64,000 nucleotides of DNA from an uncultured Hyphomonadaceae bacterium. GTDB lineage: Bacteria; Pseudomonadota; Alphaproteobacteria; Caulobacterales; Maricaulaceae. Where the stretch lies: contig CAJXPX010000004.1 in assembly GCA_913058335.1 (NCBI GenBank), positions 124,001-188,000 on the forward strand. The letters are read 5' to 3'. Of this stretch, positions 61,069 through 64,000 are shown one piece after another. The position numbers were made by a program, and so were the translations under genes. Each line of letters opens with the position of its first letter. Position 1 is the stretch's first letter. Under the pieces are notes generated by a model. The model was not told where the DNA came from. It ran no database searches and was given only the letters and a program-made list of their open reading frames with translations.

Positions 61069-62070
61069 ATGCAAAAACGCCCAATTGTTCACGTCACCCG
61101 TCGCCTACCAGATAGTATTGAGGATCGTATGCGCGACCTCTTTAAGGCGCGCTTGCGTTCGGACGATACGCCGATGAACGAATCGGACCTTAAATCCGCG
61201 ATTGCTGATTGCGACGTATTTGTACCGACCGTAACTGACAATATTACAAAAGAAGTGATAGAAGCGGCGTCTGGCAAACTTAAACTTATCGCTAATTTTG
61301 GCGCGGGAACGAACCATATTGATGTTGCCGCCGCTTATGCCAAAGGCATCACGGTGAGCAATACACCCGGAGTTCTGACCGAAGATACGGCGGACCTTAC
61401 CATGGCGCTTATACTGGCCGTGCCCCGACGATTGGTTGAAGGAGACCGTCACATGCGGGCCGGGAAGTTTAAAGGATGGGCTCCAACTCATATGCTCGGC
61501 CACCGTGTACGCGGCAAAGCGCTAGGCATAATCGGGATGGGGCGTATCGGACAAGCAGTTGCTCGCCGCGCCCATGCTTTTGGTTTGTCAGTGCATTATC
61601 ATAACCGCCACCGCGTCCCTAAAGGGATTGAAGATAGTCTTTGCGCGAAATATTGGGATGACCTCGATAGCATGTTGGCGGCGGTCGATATCGTTTCGGT
61701 TAACTGTCCCTCTACGCCTGACACATACCATTTGATGAATGAAGACCGTTTGAAATTGATGGGACGTGAGAGCTATATCGTGAATACGTCACGCGGAGAA
61801 ATAATTGACGAGGCGGCTTTGGCGCAGGCGCTCTCAAACGGGCTTATCGCCGGGGTAGGGCTAGATGTTTATGAAAACGAACCTGCGCCGCACCCGTCTT
61901 TGCTCGATTTGCCAAACGTCATACTGGCCCCGCATATCGGATCGGCCACCTTTGAAAGTCGTCAGGAAATGGGCGAAAAAGTCCTGATCAATATTCGCGC
62001 CATGATGGATAATCATGCCTGCCCTGATCGCGTATTGCCTCCTGGGTCTCGAATCTCATTGGCGTCCTAA
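61069..62070 (+). CDS. D-isomer-specific 2-hydroxyacid dehydrogenase (glyoxylate/hydroxypyruvate reductase-like)
   Basis: A 333-aa NAD(P)-dependent enzyme: substrate-binding halves (about 1-100 and 285-333) around a Rossmann domain with GIIGMGRIGQAVARRA (about residues 152-167) and the catalytic set Arg in VNTSRGEIIDE, Glu in DVYENEP and His in APHIGSAT. It should reduce glyoxylate, hydroxypyruvate or a related 2-oxo acid; the exact substrate is not decided. The TAA stop is part of the ribosome-binding site (TAAGGAG) of the next gene, so the two are coupled. Confidence 0.93.
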   Translation: MQKRPIVHVTRRLPDSIEDRMRDLFKARLRSDDTPMNESDLKSAIADCDVFVPTVTDNITKEVIEAASGKLKLIANFGAGTNHIDVAAAYAKGITVSNTPGVLTEDTADLTMALILAVPRRLVEGDRHMRAGKFKGWAPTHMLGHRVRGKALGIIGMGRIGQAVARRAHAFGLSVHYHNRHRVPKGIEDSLCAKYWDDLDSMLAAVDIVSVNCPSTPDTYHLMNEDRLKLMGRESYIVNTSRGEIIDEAALAQALSNGLIAGVGLDVYENEPAPHPSLLDLPNVILAPHIGSATFESRQEMGEKVLINIRAMMDNHACPDRVLPPGSRISLAS

Positions 62071-62080
62071 GGAGAAGACG

Positions 62081-63016
62081 GTGACAAAATTAATCACAAC
62101 GAGTTTTTTTGCCATCACACTGGCTTTAACCGCGACGACTTCTATCCAAGCTCATGAGAGCCACCAAGAGGCGGGTAAGAATGACATGACTAACACCATG
62201 TCTGCTCCGGACATAGCTTCGGAAATGATTGCTGAAAACTTCTACATATTGACAGGTCCAGGCGGGAATGTCGGCGTGAGCGCCGGAGAGGACGGCCTAT
62301 ACGTCATTGATGACAAATTCTCACGCTTTGCAGACCAAATCTTGTTTCGGATTCGTGAAATTTCTGATGAGCCTGTTCGGTTTGTTTTAAATACCCACCT
62401 TCACGGAGATCATAGTGGGGGCAACGCCGAAATGAAAGAAACCGGTGCGACCGTTTTTGCGCATGATAATGTCCGTTCGCGCATGGTGTCCAATTTTGAA
62501 AAAAATACCCCTGACACAGAACGTCCGGCTCCGGGCGATGAGGTCTGGCCGAGTCTGACATTTTCGGAAACGGCCACGCTGCATTTTAACGGGCAAACCG
62601 CCACAGCCCATCATGTACCAAACGCCCACACCGATGGCGACAGCTTGGTAGTCTTCATGCCAGCTAATATCGTCCATATGGGAGATAATTATTTCAACGG
62701 TTTGTTTCCTTTCGTTGATATCGACTCTGGCGGAAATCTAGAAGGTATGATTGCGGCGCAGGACAAAGTGCTGTCCATGGTGGATGACGAGACAAAGATT
62801 ATTCCTGGTCACGGTCCAATGGCGACAAAAGCAGACCTACAGAAAAGTCGTGATATTTTATCTGATATTCTAGCTCAGGTTCGGACTGCAAAAGATAGCG
62901 GAATGTCCGTCGAGGAGGTGTTGGCGGCCGTAACTTTGAACGAGTATAAGGAGCTATCTGCCTTTATCGACCAAAAAGGCATGGTTCGACAAGCCTACCG
63001 GTCCTTAGAGAAATAA
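62081..63016 (+). CDS. Exported metallo-beta-lactamase-fold hydrolase
   Basis: A 311-aa protein starting at GTG 62081, with AAGGAG 6 bases upstream and an immediate signal peptide (TKLITTSFFAITLALTATTS...AHES); a longer ATG frame (62015) overlaps the dehydrogenase and lacks these features. The MBL fold shows the zinc motif NTHLHGDHSGG, a second His in HVPNAHTDGDSL, Asp in HMGDNYF and His in IPGHGPMA. It belongs to the quinoprotein-relay/B3-like periplasmic group rather than a proven lactamase. It lies 10 bases after the dehydrogenase gene, so they form one operon. Confidence 0.9.
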   Translation: MTKLITTSFFAITLALTATTSIQAHESHQEAGKNDMTNTMSAPDIASEMIAENFYILTGPGGNVGVSAGEDGLYVIDDKFSRFADQILFRIREISDEPVRFVLNTHLHGDHSGGNAEMKETGATVFAHDNVRSRMVSNFEKNTPDTERPAPGDEVWPSLTFSETATLHFNGQTATAHHVPNAHTDGDSLVVFMPANIVHMGDNYFNGLFPFVDIDSGGNLEGMIAAQDKVLSMVDDETKIIPGHGPMATKADLQKSRDILSDILAQVRTAKDSGMSVEEVLAAVTLNEYKELSAFIDQKGMVRQAYRSLEK

Positions 63017-63130
63017 TCGGCAATAGGTATTCGGGCGCAGATGTAAAACGGTCGCCTTTCTCGCCTCTCACTTGCAAAGCGTGGAAATGGTTAACAGAGT
63101 GTGAAAGCAAGCTCCTGATAGGAGTTTTGT

Positions 63131-63550
63131 ATGAAAATCACCATTTTGATTCTTGCCGTCTCTGCCATATTGTTTCCGATACAGTCTATGGCAGCTTGCG
63201 GCACAGTCAGCGGCCCTTATTCGGTTAGTTGTGAGCAGGGCGTTCAGGTTTACCGTCACAACACTAAATCCGTAACACCCCGCACAAGTCAGGCGGCGTA
63301 CAGTCAGCGTAACGCCGTAGAAGTCGCCCGTCAGCAGGCTCTGATCAATACGCAGCTTCAATCCCGTCTTATAAATGTGGAAGAGCGTGAGCAACTCGCC
63401 TTGGAACGGGACCTTATTCGCCGCCGTAGCCAAACTTTAGTGGGCTCTCGATTTTCGACTTATAACGGATATGGGTTTAACCGTTTCGGAACCGGATATG
63501 ACCGTGCGAAATTACGGACCGAAGCGAGACGCCACTACGATAGAAACTAA
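63131..63550 (+). CDS. Small exported protein of unknown function
   Basis: A 139-aa protein with a signal peptide (about 1-21, cut after SMA) and TAGGAG 7-12 bases before the start. The mature part begins with a Cys pair (ACGTVSGPYSVSC) and continues with a Gln/Arg-rich helical stretch (about 55-105) and a Tyr/Gly/Arg tail. I recognise no family. A TTAA-N7-TGAA element (63091-63105) lies upstream but is only a near-match to CtrA. Convergent with the MoeB/ThiF gene. Confidence 0.75.
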   Translation: MKITILILAVSAILFPIQSMAACGTVSGPYSVSCEQGVQVYRHNTKSVTPRTSQAAYSQRNAVEVARQQALINTQLQSRLINVEEREQLALERDLIRRRSQTLVGSRFSTYNGYGFNRFGTGYDRAKLRTEARRHYDRN

Positions 63551-63565
63551 TTCTGCCTGCCAAGT

Positions 63566-64000
63566 CTAGGGGGCACTGCTACAGGCAGGACAGGCCGGAT
63601 CCTTACGTAAAGTAAGGGTTCGGCTTTGGCTTTTTAAACCGTCAAATAGATAGAGACGCCCCGTCAAATTTTGTCCGGCGTCAGTGATGACTTTAATAGC
63701 TTCCAATCCCATCTGCGCCCCAATTATTCCAGCGAGGGCACCAACAATTCCGACTTGCGCGCAGGTTTCGGCATCTGGCGGAATTTCCGGAACCAGACAT
63801 CTATAACAGGGGGCGTTCGATGTTTCATTAAAAAAGCTGATTTGTCCGTCAAAGCGTCCCAGAGCGCCAGAGATAAGCGGAATTTTTAGCTCCAAACTGG
63901 CCGCATTCACGGCAAAACGGGTTTTAAAGTCATCTACGCCGTCGAGGATGAGGTCATGATCTTGTAAAAGCGTCATCGCATTTTCAGGGGTTAATTTCTC
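63566..64000 (-). CDS. MoeB/ThiF/HesA family adenylyltransferase (5' end cut by window edge)
   Basis: The C-terminal 144 residues of an E1-like enzyme that adenylates the C-terminal Gly of MoaD or ThiS. Visible: DLILDGVDDFKTRFAVN, the crossover-loop cysteine in ETCAQVGIVGALAGIIGAQMGLEAIK (in part), and the zinc pairs CYRC and CPAC. There is no rhodanese domain after it, so MoeB/ThiF is likelier than MoeZ. The N-terminal ATP-binding half lies beyond the right edge. Confidence 0.9.
   Translation of the reverse strand, partial: EKLTPENAMTLLQDHDLILDGVDDFKTRFAVNAASLELKIPLISGALGRFDGQISFFNETSNAPCYRCLVPEIPPDAETCAQVGIVGALAGIIGAQMGLEAIKVITDAGQNLTGRLYLFDGLKSQSRTLTLRKDPACPACSSAP

Noticed and set aside
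63553-63598. Inverted repeat ctgcctg...caggcag as a terminator of the secreted-protein gene
   Set aside because: The loop of 32 bases is too long, one arm lies inside the MoeB/ThiF coding end, and no T-run follows.

Overview
The window looks like chromosome of a dimorphic-type alphaproteobacterium of the Caulobacterales/Maricaulales/Hyphomonadaceae group. The evidence is a ChpT histidine phosphotransferase (the CckA-ChpT-CtrA relay), a complete Caulobacter-style cpa/tad pilus locus, a PhoR/PhoU/PhoB set, and ffs-dnaX-ebfC-recR synteny. Base composition is near 50% GC, lower than Caulobacter itself; a marine Hellea/Litorimonas/Algimonas-like lineage is a guess. I see no insertion sequence, prophage, CRISPR array, tRNA or rRNA. 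The gene content is mostly core, with small accessory insertions.

Layout. 1-3.6 kb (minus): a DEAD-box RNA helicase cut by the left edge, an AT-rich DUF6869-like gene and ubiB. 3.6-5.8 kb (plus): a lone nrdB behind an NrdR-like box, and a tyrosine phosphatase. 5.8-19.2 kb: the Tad pilus locus. Two TadE-like minor pilin genes and a stand-alone CpaC-N-like gene run leftward. Two Flp pilins (the second only 53 aa), cpaABCDEF, tadB and tadC run rightward. tadD converges on tadC at a shared terminator. 19.3-26.3 kb: M17 aminopeptidase, MarR regulator and NlpC/P60 peptidase; a membrane cytochrome c with an acidic tail; pheA, a YHS protein, nudC and a small beta-barrel. 26.3-32.1 kb: SRP RNA, then dnaX-ebfC and recR, interrupted by a Na+/H+ antiporter, a 42-aa membrane protein and an EEP-family gene. 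32.1-37.7 kb (minus): a 119-aa unknown, rmuC, and pheS/pheT with an unrelated membrane-protein gene fitted between them. 37.8-41.0 kb (minus): chpT, an unrecognised protein, a CheY-like receiver and a CheR-like protein whose hallmark residues are eroded. 41.1-47 kb: an AGCS symporter, an aromatic/aspartate aminotransferase, and phoR-phoU-phoB with a tandem Pho-box array but no pst genes. 47.2-55.5 kb: a NodT-MFP-RND efflux operon and an M13 peptidase. 55.5-60.3 kb: mtnP, then an iron-uptake unit (TonB receptor with Fur-like box, PepSY protein with an apparent AUA start, small membrane protein). 60.3-64 kb: SH3 protein, 2-hydroxyacid dehydrogenase, metallo-beta-lactamase-fold protein, a small secreted protein and a MoeB/ThiF protein cut by the right edge.

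The most noteworthy observations are: the Pho-box array in the gap where pstCAB would be expected; the gene fitted between pheS and pheT; the CheR-like pseudo-enzyme in the chpT neighbourhood; the ATA start of the PepSY gene; the second Flp pilin; and the swapped closing pair of the SRP RNA tetraloop. I did not find a clearly new multi-gene system. The chpT-linked cluster and the gene between pheS and pheT are the best candidates for undescribed biology.
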